Shown piece after piece: positions 16,456-24,622 of a DNA stretch of 37,350 nt; the stretch's first letter is position 1; every line of letters starts with the position of its first letter. The stretch is taken from NCBI GenBank assembly GCA_016790705.1, contig JAEUOT010000062.1, forward strand, positions 1 through 37,350. Reading direction: 5' to 3'. This DNA is from Hydrogenophaga sp. (lineage in GTDB: Bacteria > Pseudomonadota > Gammaproteobacteria > Burkholderiales > Burkholderiaceae_C). The position numbers and the translations under genes were made by a program. Under the pieces are notes generated by a model. That model had not been told where the DNA came from. It saw only the letters and a list, made by a program, of their open reading frames with translations, and searched no databases.

Positions 16456-18113
16456 TCAAGAAATTCATCGACAAGCTGCTGGGCAAAGCCTCCGGCAAGA
16501 GCGCCAAAGGGGCCAAGTTCGGCAAGCGAGAAGACGTGCCGGCGAGTGTGCATGGCATCAATCCCAAGCTGGTCGACCAGCGGGCGCTCGATGTGGTGCA
16601 CACGCTCAAGCAGGCCGGCTTCGAGGCCTACGTTGTGGGTGGCGCAGTGCGCGACCTGCTGCTGGGTCTGCGGCCCAAGGACTTCGATGTGGCCACGAGT
16701 GCCACGCCGGAGCAGGTGAAAAACCTGTTCCGCCGTGCCTTCATCATCGGGCGGCGCTTTCGCATCGTGCACGTGGTCTACGGCCGTGGTCGCGAACACG
16801 AGGTGATCGAGGTCTCGACCTTCCGCGCCTACCTCGACAGCGCCGACGCCGAGCAGGTCAGTGGCAACGAGCGCACCAGCAAGGGCGAGCTCTCGACCAT
16901 GAAGCACGCGGTCGACGCCAGCGGCCGGGTGCTGCGCGACAACGTGTGGGGACCGATCGAGCAGGATGCCGCGCGGCGCGACTTCAGCATCAACGCCATG
17001 TACTACGACCCCGAGACGCAGGTCGTGGTCGACTTCCACCACGGCATCCGCGACGCGCAGAAAAAGACCCTGCGCATGATCGGCGACGCCGCCACCCGCT
17101 ACCGCGAAGACCCGGTGCGCATCATCCGCGCCGTGCGTTTCGGCGCCAAGCTGGCCGGGCTGGGCTTCAAGATGGACGCGAAGACCCGTGAGCCCCTGGT
17201 GGCGTCACGGGACCTGCTGCGCGACGTGCCGCAGAGCCGCCTGTTCGACGAGATGCTCAAGTTGCTGCAGACCGGGCACGCGCTGGCCAGCATCGAATCG
17301 CTCAAGGCCAATGGACTGGCCAAAGGCATCTACCCGCTGCTGGACCTGGTGGTCGAACGTGCGGAAGACCCCTTCGTCAAGCTCGCCTTGCAGGACACCG
17401 ACCGCCGCGTCGGCGAAGGCAAGCCGGTGGCGCCCAGTTTCCTGTTGGCCTGCGTGCTGTGGGCCGACGTGCGCAAGGCCTGGGAGCGGCGCCTGCAGCC
17501 GCGCGGCAACCAGCGCCCGCCGACCCCGTTTGCGGCCCTGCAGGATGCCGTGGACGAGGCCTTCGACGCACGCATCGGCGATGTGTCGGGTCGCGGCAAG
17601 CTGGGCACCGACATGCGCGAGATCTGGATGATGCAGCCGCGCTTTGACAAGCGCGTGGGCACGGGGCCGTTCAGCCTGGTCGACCAGCCGCGCTTTCGTG
17701 CCGGCTTCGACTTCCTCCGGCTGCGCGCGCAGACCGGCGAGGTCGAGGAGGAACTGGCGCACTGGTGGGAGACCTTCAGCACCGCCGACGACGACCACCG
17801 CGAGGACATGATCGACGCCCAGCGCAAGGCCGCTCAGCCCAAGGGCAGCGGCAACGGCAAGGTGCGTCGCGTGAAAAAGGGCGATGCCGACCACCCGGCT
17901 TCGCTGCCCTCGCAGGACGATCCGCGGTTCCGCTCGCCGCAGGCCGATCCGGACGAGGACCCGCTGGACTCCGCTGACGAGCAGACCGAGCCGCAGATGC
18001 CGGACGCAGACGGCGCTGGCCCTGCCAGGAAGCGTCGGCGTCGCCGGCGCAAGCCCTCCGGGGCGGGCGGCGGTGGCGACGGTGGCGGAACACCATCGCC
18101 GGCGGGGGACTGA
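16452..18113 (+). CDS. pcnB: Poly(A) polymerase I
   Basis: Adds 3' poly(A) tails to RNA, which targets transcripts for decay. The 553-residue protein has the nucleotidyltransferase head AYVVGGAVRDLLLGL with the metal aspartates D77 and D79 in RPKDFDVA, then the RNA-binding segment with DPVRIIRAVRFGAKLAG. The C-terminal tail (about 460-553) is charged and low in complexity, with a run of arginines and glycines, as in other PcnB proteins; tRNA nucleotidyltransferase lacks this. The ATG at 16452 overlaps the HAD stop codon. The frame is open further upstream inside the HAD gene, which is coincidental. folK follows after 19 bases. Confidence 0.95.
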   Translation: MIKKFIDKLLGKASGKSAKGAKFGKREDVPASVHGINPKLVDQRALDVVHTLKQAGFEAYVVGGAVRDLLLGLRPKDFDVATSATPEQVKNLFRRAFIIGRRFRIVHVVYGRGREHEVIEVSTFRAYLDSADAEQVSGNERTSKGELSTMKHAVDASGRVLRDNVWGPIEQDAARRDFSINAMYYDPETQVVVDFHHGIRDAQKKTLRMIGDAATRYREDPVRIIRAVRFGAKLAGLGFKMDAKTREPLVASRDLLRDVPQSRLFDEMLKLLQTGHALASIESLKANGLAKGIYPLLDLVVERAEDPFVKLALQDTDRRVGEGKPVAPSFLLACVLWADVRKAWERRLQPRGNQRPPTPFAALQDAVDEAFDARIGDVSGRGKLGTDMREIWMMQPRFDKRVGTGPFSLVDQPRFRAGFDFLRLRAQTGEVEEELAHWWETFSTADDDHREDMIDAQRKAAQPKGSGNGKVRRVKKGDADHPASLPSQDDPRFRSPQADPDEDPLDSADEQTEPQMPDADGAGPARKRRRRRRKPSGAGGGGDGGGTPSPAGD

Positions 18114-18132
18114 CGACAGCGGGGAGGAGTGG

Positions 18133-18633
18133 ATGGAGAGAGCAGAAGTCACGGCTGTTGTCGGTCTGGGCGCCAATCTCGGTGATCCCGCCCAGGCGCT
18201 GCAGGACGCGCTGACGGTGCTGTCCGAATACCCGGGGATACGGGTCACGAAGTCGTCCAGCCTTTACCGCTCGGCGCCGGTGGGCGCGGGTGGGCCCGAC
18301 TACATCAACGCGGTCGCCGAAGTCGCTACCACGCTCACCGCGATGGAACTGCTGGAGGCGCTGCAGTCGATCGAACAGGATTTCGGGCGCGACCGGCCCT
18401 ATCCCAACGCCCCGCGCACGATGGACCTGGACCTGCTGCTGTACGGCGACGCACGGGTCGCATCACCCACGCTGACCGTGCCGCACCCGCGGATGTGGGC
18501 CCGAGCCTTCGTGCTGGTGCCGCTGGCGGAGATCGCGCCGGATCGGGTCTCACCGGCGGCGTTGCTGGCGGTGGCGGACCAAGACGTCGTGCGTTGCGGT
18601 GACCCGCACGGCACCCTGGACACGCAGGGCTGA
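18133..18633 (+). CDS. folK: 2-amino-4-hydroxy-6-hydroxymethyldihydropteridine diphosphokinase
   Basis: HPPK, which transfers pyrophosphate from ATP to the pterin in folate synthesis. The 166-residue protein has GLGANLGDP near the start, LYRSAPVGAGGPDYINAV, and the signature PRTMDLDLLLYG with the metal-binding aspartates. The ATG at 18133 has GGGGAGGAG upstream, an unusually strong ribosome binding site; the frame extends far upstream inside pcnB without meaning. It ends the permease-hda-HAD-pcnB-folK operon and converges on pdxH, with ten bases between the stop codons. Confidence 0.95.
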   Translation: MERAEVTAVVGLGANLGDPAQALQDALTVLSEYPGIRVTKSSSLYRSAPVGAGGPDYINAVAEVATTLTAMELLEALQSIEQDFGRDRPYPNAPRTMDLDLLLYGDARVASPTLTVPHPRMWARAFVLVPLAEIAPDRVSPAALLAVADQDVVRCGDPHGTLDTQG

Positions 18634-18643
18634 CAGTCAGACC

Positions 18644-19279
18644 TCAGGGCGCCAGCCGCTCCCGCAGCCAGGCGCCATCCTCCTGGCGCAGATACCGCAG
18701 CCGGTCGTGCAGGCGGCTCTTGCGGCCCTGCCAGAACTCCCAGCGGTCAGGCACGAGACGGTAGCCGCCCCAATGCGGCGGGCGCGGGGGATGCAACAGG
18801 AATTGCGCGCCGTACCGGGCCGCATTGGTCACCAGCACCGCGCGGCTGTCGATGACCTCGCTCTGCGGGCTGGCCCATGCGCCGATGCGGCTGTCCAGCG
18901 GGCGGCTCTTGAAGTAGGCGTCGCTTTCTTCGTCGCTGACCTTCTCCACAAGCCCTTCGATGCGCACCACGCGTTCGAGCTCGACCCAATGGAACTGCAG
19001 CGCCGCATACGGGTTGCCGGCCAGTTGCTGGCCCTTGCGGCTGTGGTAGTTGGTGTACCAGACGATGCCATTGGCGTCGTAGCCCTTGATCAGCACGACC
19101 CGCGTGCTGGGGCGCAGGTCGGCGCCCACCGTGGCCAGCGTCATGGCGTTGGGTTCGGGCACCTCGCCCTTGATGGCCTCGTCCAGCCACTGGCCGAACT
19201 GCTGAAGCGGATCGGCGTGGGATGCGGATTCGCTCAGTTCGGCCTTTTCGTAGCTCTTGCGCAAGTCGGCAATGTTCAT
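18644..19279 (-). CDS. pdxH: Pyridoxamine 5'-phosphate oxidase
   Basis: FMN-dependent oxidase producing pyridoxal 5'-phosphate from the pyridoxine or pyridoxamine phosphates. The 211-residue length is standard. Signatures are [49 protein letters not shown] and the C-terminal [15 protein letters not shown]. The start [17 protein letters not shown] matches the family. The ChaC-type gene lies 21 bases upstream on the same strand, so the two may be co-transcribed. Confidence 0.97.
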   Translation of the reverse strand: MNIADLRKSYEKAELSESASHADPLQQFGQWLDEAIKGEVPEPNAMTLATVGADLRPSTRVVLIKGYDANGIVWYTNYHSRKGQQLAGNPYAALQFHWVELERVVRIEGLVEKVSDEESDAYFKSRPLDSRIGAWASPQSEVIDSRAVLVTNAARYGAQFLLHPPRPPHWGGYRLVPDRWEFWQGRKSRLHDRLRYLRQEDGAWLRERLAP

Positions 19280-19300
19280 GGTGGAAGTGTAGGCAAGGGC

Positions 19301-19954
19301 TCAGGGCAGGTCATTGACCTGGCGCAGCAGGCGGGCCAGCGCACGGTCCTCTATGCCGTGCGCGCGCAGCCCGTCCAGGGTCTGGCGGGCATAGTCGAGG
19401 GTCGAGCCGTAGCGCCCCCGGGCGTGGGCAAAGATGTCCCGGTACTGTGTGTCGGTCAGCGGACCCGTGTGGTTGGGGCTGCGCGGCGAGAGCGTGAAGG
19501 CCAGCGCCCGCACCGGGCCCTTGTCGGTCTGGCACAGCAGCCACTTCGGGTCGTAGACCGGATTGGGCATCTCGCGCGCCCAGAGGGCGGGCATGGCCGC
19601 CTCGACCTCGTCGTGGGGCAGGCGCAGGGCCATGCCGGTGCAGCTGCCACCCGGCATCAGCGCGAACACCAGCCCGGGGCGTTCGGGTGTGCCGCGGTTG
19701 ACCCGGCTGAACATGTGCAGGCAGCGGTGGTAGCCGTGCACGCGCGCGATGCGTTGTTCGGCCGCCTCGAACTCCGGCCGCCAGACCAGCGATGCGTAGC
19801 CGAATACCCAGAGATCGGGCCGGGGGCCCAGAGTGCGCCACTGCGCCAGCGTGTCGGCCATCATGCCCGGGCCGTCGCGCTCGGACGGTACCCAGGTGGA
19901 CGGTCGGCGACAGCGGGGGGCGGGCGGAAGGTCTTGGGCGTCTGAAACCGCCAT
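19301..19954 (-). CDS. ChaC-type glutathione-specific gamma-glutamylcyclotransferase
   Basis: Cleaves glutathione to 5-oxoproline and cysteinylglycine. The substrate loop WVFGYASLVWRPEF and the downstream GYHRCLHMFSRVNRGTPERPG, GMALRLPHDEV and SPNHTGPLTDTQYRDI are typical of ChaC. The product is 217 residues from the ATG at 19954. An internal ATGATG at 19864-19859 would give 187 residues and removes a proline-rich unconserved leader. Neither start has a Shine-Dalgarno sequence, and the upstream one lies within the candidate promoter of the divergent OmpA-domain gene, so the shorter form is quite possible. It is followed by pdxH. Confidence 0.87.
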   Translation of the reverse strand: MAVSDAQDLPPAPRCRRPSTWVPSERDGPGMMADTLAQWRTLGPRPDLWVFGYASLVWRPEFEAAEQRIARVHGYHRCLHMFSRVNRGTPERPGLVFALMPGGSCTGMALRLPHDEVEAAMPALWAREMPNPVYDPKWLLCQTDKGPVRALAFTLSPRSPNHTGPLTDTQYRDIFAHARGRYGSTLDYARQTLDGLRAHGIEDRALARLLRQVNDLP

Positions 19955-19961
19955 TTACAAT
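19934..19961 (+). promoter_or_regulatory. Candidate sigma-70 promoter for the OmpA-domain gene
   Basis: TTGGGC (19934-19939) and TACAAT (19956-19961) are spaced by 16 bases and point at the OmpA-domain gene, giving a leader of about 85 bases. The site overlaps the 5' end of the longer ChaC reading frame. Confidence 0.5.
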
Positions 19962-20053
19962 GCTGGGTTGTTTGTGTTCGGCCGGTCTTTTCGGGACTGG
20001 GCCCGGGCGCCGGCGGTTTCCCATCCCTCATTATTCTTCACGGAGTGTTACCC

Positions 20054-20632
20054 ATGTCTTCCCAGGACGAAGAACAAGAAGGCCGCATCGTCGCGGCTGT
20101 GCTGATTGCGGCGCTGGTGCTGGCCATTGGTCTGGTCGTCGGTGTGGCGGTCCAGAAGGCCCGGTCGTTCGGTGCGAAGAAGGCCGCGCCCGTGGCCGCC
20201 GCCGTGCAGGCCCCTGCGGCCGCGCCCGCTGCCGATGCGCATGCCGCCGCCGCGACCGAAGCGCCGGCCGCTGATGCCGCCGCTGCCGCCGCTGTCAAGG
20301 ACGACGCCAGCGTGGTGGTCGAAAACGGTGTCGTGAAGTTCTACTTCGCGTCCGGCAAGTCCGACCTGGCGCCGGGCGCCGCGCAGGCCCTGGGTGACGC
20401 CATTGCCGCTGGCAAGGCGGGCAAGAAGCTGGTGATTTCCGGTTTCCACGACGCCACGGGCGACCCGGCCAAGAATGCCGAACTGGCCAAGCAGCGCGCC
20501 TTTGCGGTTCGCGATGCGCTCAAGGCGGCGGGTGTGGCCGAATCCGGCATCGAACTCAAGAAGCCCGAGCAGACCACGGCCAGCGGCAACAACGCCGAGG
20601 CCCGTCGTGTCGAAGTGATGATTGCGCCCTGA
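20054..20632 (+). CDS. OmpA-domain protein with N-terminal membrane anchor
   Basis: A 192-residue protein. A single hydrophobic segment (about 13-35, IVAAVLIAALVLAIGLVVGV) acts as a membrane anchor. It is followed by an alanine-rich linker (about 44-82) and an OmpA C-terminal-like domain (about 90-190) with VVKFYFASGKSDL, KKLVISGFHDATGDP and the end NNAEARRVEVMI. Such domains bind peptidoglycan, so it probably links the inner membrane to the wall. GGAG lies eight bases above the ATG at 20054. It is a single-gene unit with its own promoter and a strong terminator. Confidence 0.88.
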   Translation: MSSQDEEQEGRIVAAVLIAALVLAIGLVVGVAVQKARSFGAKKAAPVAAAVQAPAAAPAADAHAAAATEAPAADAAAAAAVKDDASVVVENGVVKFYFASGKSDLAPGAAQALGDAIAAGKAGKKLVISGFHDATGDPAKNAELAKQRAFAVRDALKAAGVAESGIELKKPEQTTASGNNAEARRVEVMIAP

Positions 20633-20656
20633 CCCTCGGTCCTCGCGATCTGCCCG

Positions 20657-20688
20657 AAAAGCCCGGCCTTGCCGGGCTTTTTGTTTTC
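20657..20688 (+). terminator. Rho-independent terminator after the OmpA-domain gene
   Basis: AAAAGCCCGGC and GCCGGGCTTTT form an 11-base-pair stem with a three-base loop (20657-20681), followed by TTGTTTT. Confidence 0.9.
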
Positions 20689-20739
20689 TGGCGACCAAGG
20701 CGTCGCCAGGAACCCTCTGTCGGGAATAGCCGCGAGTAG

Positions 20740-20755
20740 TGTAGGGAATTCTTGA
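20740..20755 (-). repeat. Copy 1 of the shared motif TCAAGAATTCCCTAYA
   Basis: Read on the minus strand this is TCAAGAATTCCCTACA, about 170 bases above the Aer-like receptor gene. A similar GGGAAT-containing stretch lies 21 bases to the left (20719-20728). The 20,690-20,924 gap holds no gene. Confidence 0.6.
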
Positions 20756-20805
20756 AACGTGCGATTTCCGACGGAAAGGCACGCGAACCGCCCTCAAATT
20801 CGGCC

Positions 20806-20832
20806 TTTAGTCACCCGAAGCTTCGCCGAAAG
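20806..20832 (+). promoter_or_regulatory. Possible FliA (sigma-28)-like promoter of the Aer-like gene
   Basis: TTTAGTCA, an 11-base spacer and GCCGAAAG resemble the flagellar sigma-28 layout; the -10 half fits better than the -35 half. An inverted repeat TCAAT-N7-ATTGA (20833-20849) follows directly. A chemoreceptor would be a natural FliA target, but the match is weak. Confidence 0.25.
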
Positions 20833-20924
20833 TCAATGTAAGTGATTGAAGTCACCGGATTGAGTGTCGCGTGTCGTCGCATTCGCTGGCAGCTGCATGA
20901 CCCATTTGGTTTTAAGAGGCAAAC

Positions 20925-22925
20925 ATGCGCAACAACCTACCCGTTTCGCAGCGGGAGTTCGTTCTTCCGGAGGACAGCACGTTGCTGTCGGTGACCGACA
21001 TCAAGGGGCACATCGTGTATTGCAACCCTACGTTTGTGCAGGTCAGCGGATTCGCGCGCGAGGAGCTGCTGGGCCAGCCGCACAATATCGTGCGCCACCC
21101 CGACATGCCTGCCGAGGCATTCCGCGACATGTGGGCCACGCTGCACAGCGGCCGGCCCTGGCGCGGTGTGGTGAAAAACCGGCGCAAGAACGGTGACCAC
21201 TATTGGGTCGAAGCCAACGCCGTACCCATCATCCGGCAGGACAGCACGGTGGGCTACCTGTCTGTAAGGACTACACCGTCGCGTGAACAGATCGAGGCGG
21301 CAGAGTCGCTGTACGAGCGCATGAACGAGGCGCAGGCGCAGGGACGCAGGCCATTTGTGTTACATCGCGGCCAAGTGTGGCGTAACGATATCTTCGGTCG
21401 CCTGTCACGTGGTTTTCTCAAGTCAGCACGGGCAGTGGGTCTGCACGGCCTGCTTGCACTCATATTGATCGCCGCCGCCGGTCAGGCTGCTAAATATGTG
21501 GCGCCCGTGGTTTGGGTGCCGGCAACCGGCTTGCTGGTGCTTGGGGCCATGACACTTCAAGAGCGGCGCCTGCGATCCAGCCTCCGCGGGCTGCTGGAGG
21601 ACTCGCGGCGCCTGGCTTCCGGCGAACTCACACACCGCATCGAGACCGACCTGTCCGGTTTGCCAGGAGAGTTGCAGTATGCGATCAGCCAGCTGTCGGT
21701 GAACCTGCGTTCGGTGATCCACGACATTCAGACCGAAACTGAAAATCTGCACGGTGCTGTGGCCGAGATCGCCAGTGGTAACCAGCACCTTTCTACACGC
21801 ACCGAGGCCCAGGCAGGGAGCTTGGAGCAGACCTCGGGGTCAATGGCACAGATCACGGCCTCCATCGGCCATACCGCGCAAGCGTCACGCGAGGGGGCCG
21901 CGCTGGCCAAACAAATGGCCGAGGTGGCGGGGCTTGGTCACGAGGCGGTACGCAACGTGGTCCAGGCCATGGACGCGATCAGCGAATCGTCGCGGCGCAT
22001 CGATGACATCATCCATGTGGTCGAAGGCGTGGCCTTTCAGACCAACATACTTGCGCTTAACGCGGCGGTCGAGGCGGCCAGAGCGGGCGAGGCAGGGCGT
22101 GGATTTGCGGTGGTGGCATCAGAGGTGCGGGCCTTGGCGCAGCGCTCGGCGACAGCTGCGCGCGAGATCCGGCAACTGATTCAGGAGTCATCGGAGCGGG
22201 TGGAGTTGGGCGGTCAGCACACCCGTACGGCGCAAGACCGGATGCAGGATGTCCTGCAGGCGGTGGCACAGGTGGGGACTGTGTTGGGAGATGTGAGCGA
22301 CGCCGCCCAAAGCCAACAGGGTGGGGTGGCGCAGGTCAACGCTGCGGTATCTGCGATGGACAGCATCACCCAGCAGAACGCTGCGATGGTGGAGGAACTG
22401 GCCGCTGCTGCCCATTCACTCAATGGACAAGTGGACTACGTCAGCCATACCTTGGGTTTATTCCGGTTGCGAACAGACCAGCCATCGATTGCTGAGGTTG
22501 ACGCTTCGGCATTGCGTCAACCGTCGGGATCGCATGAGAAGGCGGAAGCGTTCGACTTTTCCGCTGCTGTCGCCAAGCATGCTGAGTGGAAGACAAGGCT
22601 GCGTAGTGCCGCCATGCGGGGCGAAAAGATGGATGCGACCACCCTAGGCCGTGATGACTGCTGTCCTCTGGGTAAATGGCTGCATGGCGACGGCCGGCAG
22701 TGGGGCTCGCGACCTCAGTTCACGGCACTTGTGCAGCACCACGCTAAGTTCCATCGGACCGCTGGCGCGATTGCCGAACTGGTGAATAAAGGCTCGCTGG
22801 ACGAAGCAAAGCGACAACTGAACAACGGCACGGCCTTTGCAAATGCCACCCAGCAGGTCCTGCTGGCGATCAAGGAACTTCAGGGGGTTATGACGGACCC
22901 CGAGACCACGGAAGAAGAAAGTTGA
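20925..22925 (+). CDS. Aer-like PAS chemoreceptor with C-terminal CZB zinc domain
   Basis: A 666-residue chemoreceptor. An N-terminal PAS domain (about 15-120) carries the Aer-type pattern [20 protein letters not shown] and [15 protein letters not shown]. It is followed by two hydrophobic stretches (about 172-190 and 192-210), a HAMP-like linker and a signalling coiled coil whose tip is [19 protein letters not shown] (371-389). The C-terminal CZB domain (about 540-655) shows the zinc ligands H552, C580 (DDCCPLGKW), H606 and H610. Aer PAS domains bind FAD and sense redox or energy state; CZB domains sense zinc or hypochlorous acid. The ATG at 20925 follows an AAGAGG sequence. The next chemoreceptor gene starts two bases after its stop codon. 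Confidence 0.92.
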   Translation: MRNNLPVSQREFVLPEDSTLLSVTDIKGHIVYCNPTFVQVSGFAREELLGQPHNIVRHPDMPAEAFRDMWATLHSGRPWRGVVKNRRKNGDHYWVEANAVPIIRQDSTVGYLSVRTTPSREQIEAAESLYERMNEAQAQGRRPFVLHRGQVWRNDIFGRLSRGFLKSARAVGLHGLLALILIAAAGQAAKYVAPVVWVPATGLLVLGAMTLQERRLRSSLRGLLEDSRRLASGELTHRIETDLSGLPGELQYAISQLSVNLRSVIHDIQTETENLHGAVAEIASGNQHLSTRTEAQAGSLEQTSGSMAQITASIGHTAQASREGAALAKQMAEVAGLGHEAVRNVVQAMDAISESSRRIDDIIHVVEGVAFQTNILALNAAVEAARAGEAGRGFAVVASEVRALAQRSATAAREIRQLIQESSERVELGGQHTRTAQDRMQDVLQAVAQVGTVLGDVSDAAQSQQGGVAQVNAAVSAMDSITQQNAAMVEELAAAAHSLNGQVDYVSHTLGLFRLRTDQPSIAEVDASALRQPSGSHEKAEAFDFSAAVAKHAEWKTRLRSAAMRGEKMDATTLGRDDCCPLGKWLHGDGRQWGSRPQFTALVQHHAKFHRTAGAIAELVNKGSLDEAKRQLNNGTAFANATQQVLLAIKELQGVMTDPETTEEES

Positions 22926-22927
22926 AT

Positions 22928-24484
22928 ATGAAACAGAACAAGCACACCGGCTTTGGCATCGCGCGTCGCCTGTACGCGCTGAGTCTGGCCGTTTCGCTGG
23001 CCATGATCGCGCTGGCGGCCTATGCCTTTGTCAGCCTGCAGGACGCGGGGACCAAGGCCGAGCGGACCGAGACGGTCCGCGCTCCCCAGCTTGCCGCCAT
23101 GTCCACCCTCGAACTGGCGGTCACGCGCGCATCCTTGCAGTTGCGCCACGCCATGCTGGCCCGCACCCCGGCGGAACGCGATGCCTCACTCAGCGACATC
23201 CGGCTCAAGCGACAGTTGATCGCAGACACCATGGCCGCCTACGAGAAGGGGCTCTACACCGAGAAGGGCAAGGCGCAGTTCGCCCAGTTGCCGCCGCTGA
23301 TGGCCGAGTTCTGGGTGATCGCGGACAAGAACGTGACGCAGATCATGGCCGGTCAGCGCGAGCAGGCCTTTGCCTACCTCGTGGACGAAACCATCCCTGC
23401 GCGCAACAAGGTGCTCAAGGTGCTGGACGAAGGCGTGAAATACCAGCAGGAGTCGCTGACGAGCGACATCCAGTCGATCCAGGACACCGTGGGCAATACG
23501 TCCTATGCCATCGCAGGCCTTGCCGTGGTCATCGCGGTGCTGCTGCTGGGCTTTTCCGCCTGGACGGCCAGCCAGTTGCGGCGGCGGGTGGCCATCGCGC
23601 AGACCACTGCGGAGCGGGTGCGCGACGGCGATCTGAGCTCGCAGGTGGTCGACGATGGCCAGGACGAATTCAGCCCGCTGCTGCGTGCGCTGTCCGACAT
23701 GCAGGACTCGTTGTCGCGTGTGGTCGCCAATGTGCGCAGCAGTGCGGAAAGCGTGGCCACCGCCAGTACCCAGATCGCGCAGGGCAATGAGGACCTGTCG
23801 GGTCGCACCGAGCAGCAGGCCTCGGCGCTGGAGGAAACCAATTCGACCACCACCGCCCTGGGCGATTCCGCGCAACTGAACGCCGCCAATGCGCGCGAGG
23901 CCAGCCAGCTTGCCCTCAGCGCCAGCGGCGTGGCCCAGCAGGGCGGCGAAGTGGTCGGCCAGGTGGTGTCGACCATGCGCGAGATCCAGCACAGCAGCCA
24001 GAAGATCGCCGACATCATCGGCGTGATCGACGGCATCGCGTTCCAGACCAACATCCTGGCGCTCAACGCGGCCGTGGAAGCGGCGCGCGCGGGCGAGCAG
24101 GGGCGCGGTTTTGCGGTGGTGGCGTCAGAGGTGCGCAGCCTGGCGCAGCGCAGCGCCGAGGCGGCCAAGGAGATCAAGCAGTTGATCAATGCAAGCGTCG
24201 AGCGGGTCGAGCAGGGCACGGCCTTGGTGGATCAGGCGGGCAACACCATGCAGGACGTGGTCCAGTCGATCCAGCGCGTGACCGACATCGTGGGCGAGAT
24301 CAGCAGCGCCAGCCAGGAACAGAGCTCCGGAGTGACGCGCGTGAGCGAAGCGGTGCACCAGATGGACCTGGCGACCCAGCAGAACGCGGCCCTGGTCGAG
24401 GAGAGCGCGGCGGCAGCGGCGGGACTCAAGCAGCAAGCCGAGCAGATGGTGCAGGCCGTGTCCGTCTTCAAGCTCAGCCGCTGA
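22928..24484 (+). CDS. Methyl-accepting chemotaxis protein with four-helix-bundle sensor
   Basis: A 518-residue transmembrane chemoreceptor. It has a first membrane helix (about 16-36), a periplasmic all-helical ligand domain of the 4HB_MCP type (about 40-190), a second membrane helix (about 192-213), HAMP (about 214-268) and a signalling domain with the tip [20 protein letters not shown] (372-391). The ligand is unknown. The protein ends at FKLSR without a CheR-docking pentapeptide. The ATG at 22928 lies two bases past the previous stop codon, with GAAGAAGA as ribosome binding site; an overlapping TTG at 22922 is less likely. Its codon use looks more GC-rich than that of the preceding Aer-like gene. 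Confidence 0.95.
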   Translation: MKQNKHTGFGIARRLYALSLAVSLAMIALAAYAFVSLQDAGTKAERTETVRAPQLAAMSTLELAVTRASLQLRHAMLARTPAERDASLSDIRLKRQLIADTMAAYEKGLYTEKGKAQFAQLPPLMAEFWVIADKNVTQIMAGQREQAFAYLVDETIPARNKVLKVLDEGVKYQQESLTSDIQSIQDTVGNTSYAIAGLAVVIAVLLLGFSAWTASQLRRRVAIAQTTAERVRDGDLSSQVVDDGQDEFSPLLRALSDMQDSLSRVVANVRSSAESVATASTQIAQGNEDLSGRTEQQASALEETNSTTTALGDSAQLNAANAREASQLALSASGVAQQGGEVVGQVVSTMREIQHSSQKIADIIGVIDGIAFQTNILALNAAVEAARAGEQGRGFAVVASEVRSLAQRSAEAAKEIKQLINASVERVEQGTALVDQAGNTMQDVVQSIQRVTDIVGEISSASQEQSSGVTRVSEAVHQMDLATQQNAALVEESAAAAAGLKQQAEQMVQAVSVFKLSR

Positions 24485-24622
24485 ACGTTGCGGCGGACTT
24501 TTCTTCTGGCCTCTTGGCGTGCACCATCGCCTGCACAGGAGACTCGGGGAACACAGGCATCTGCTGATCAGCTTCTTGATGGGGTGTCATGGGTGCAGCA
24601 GTGATACCTTCCGAGGCTGAAC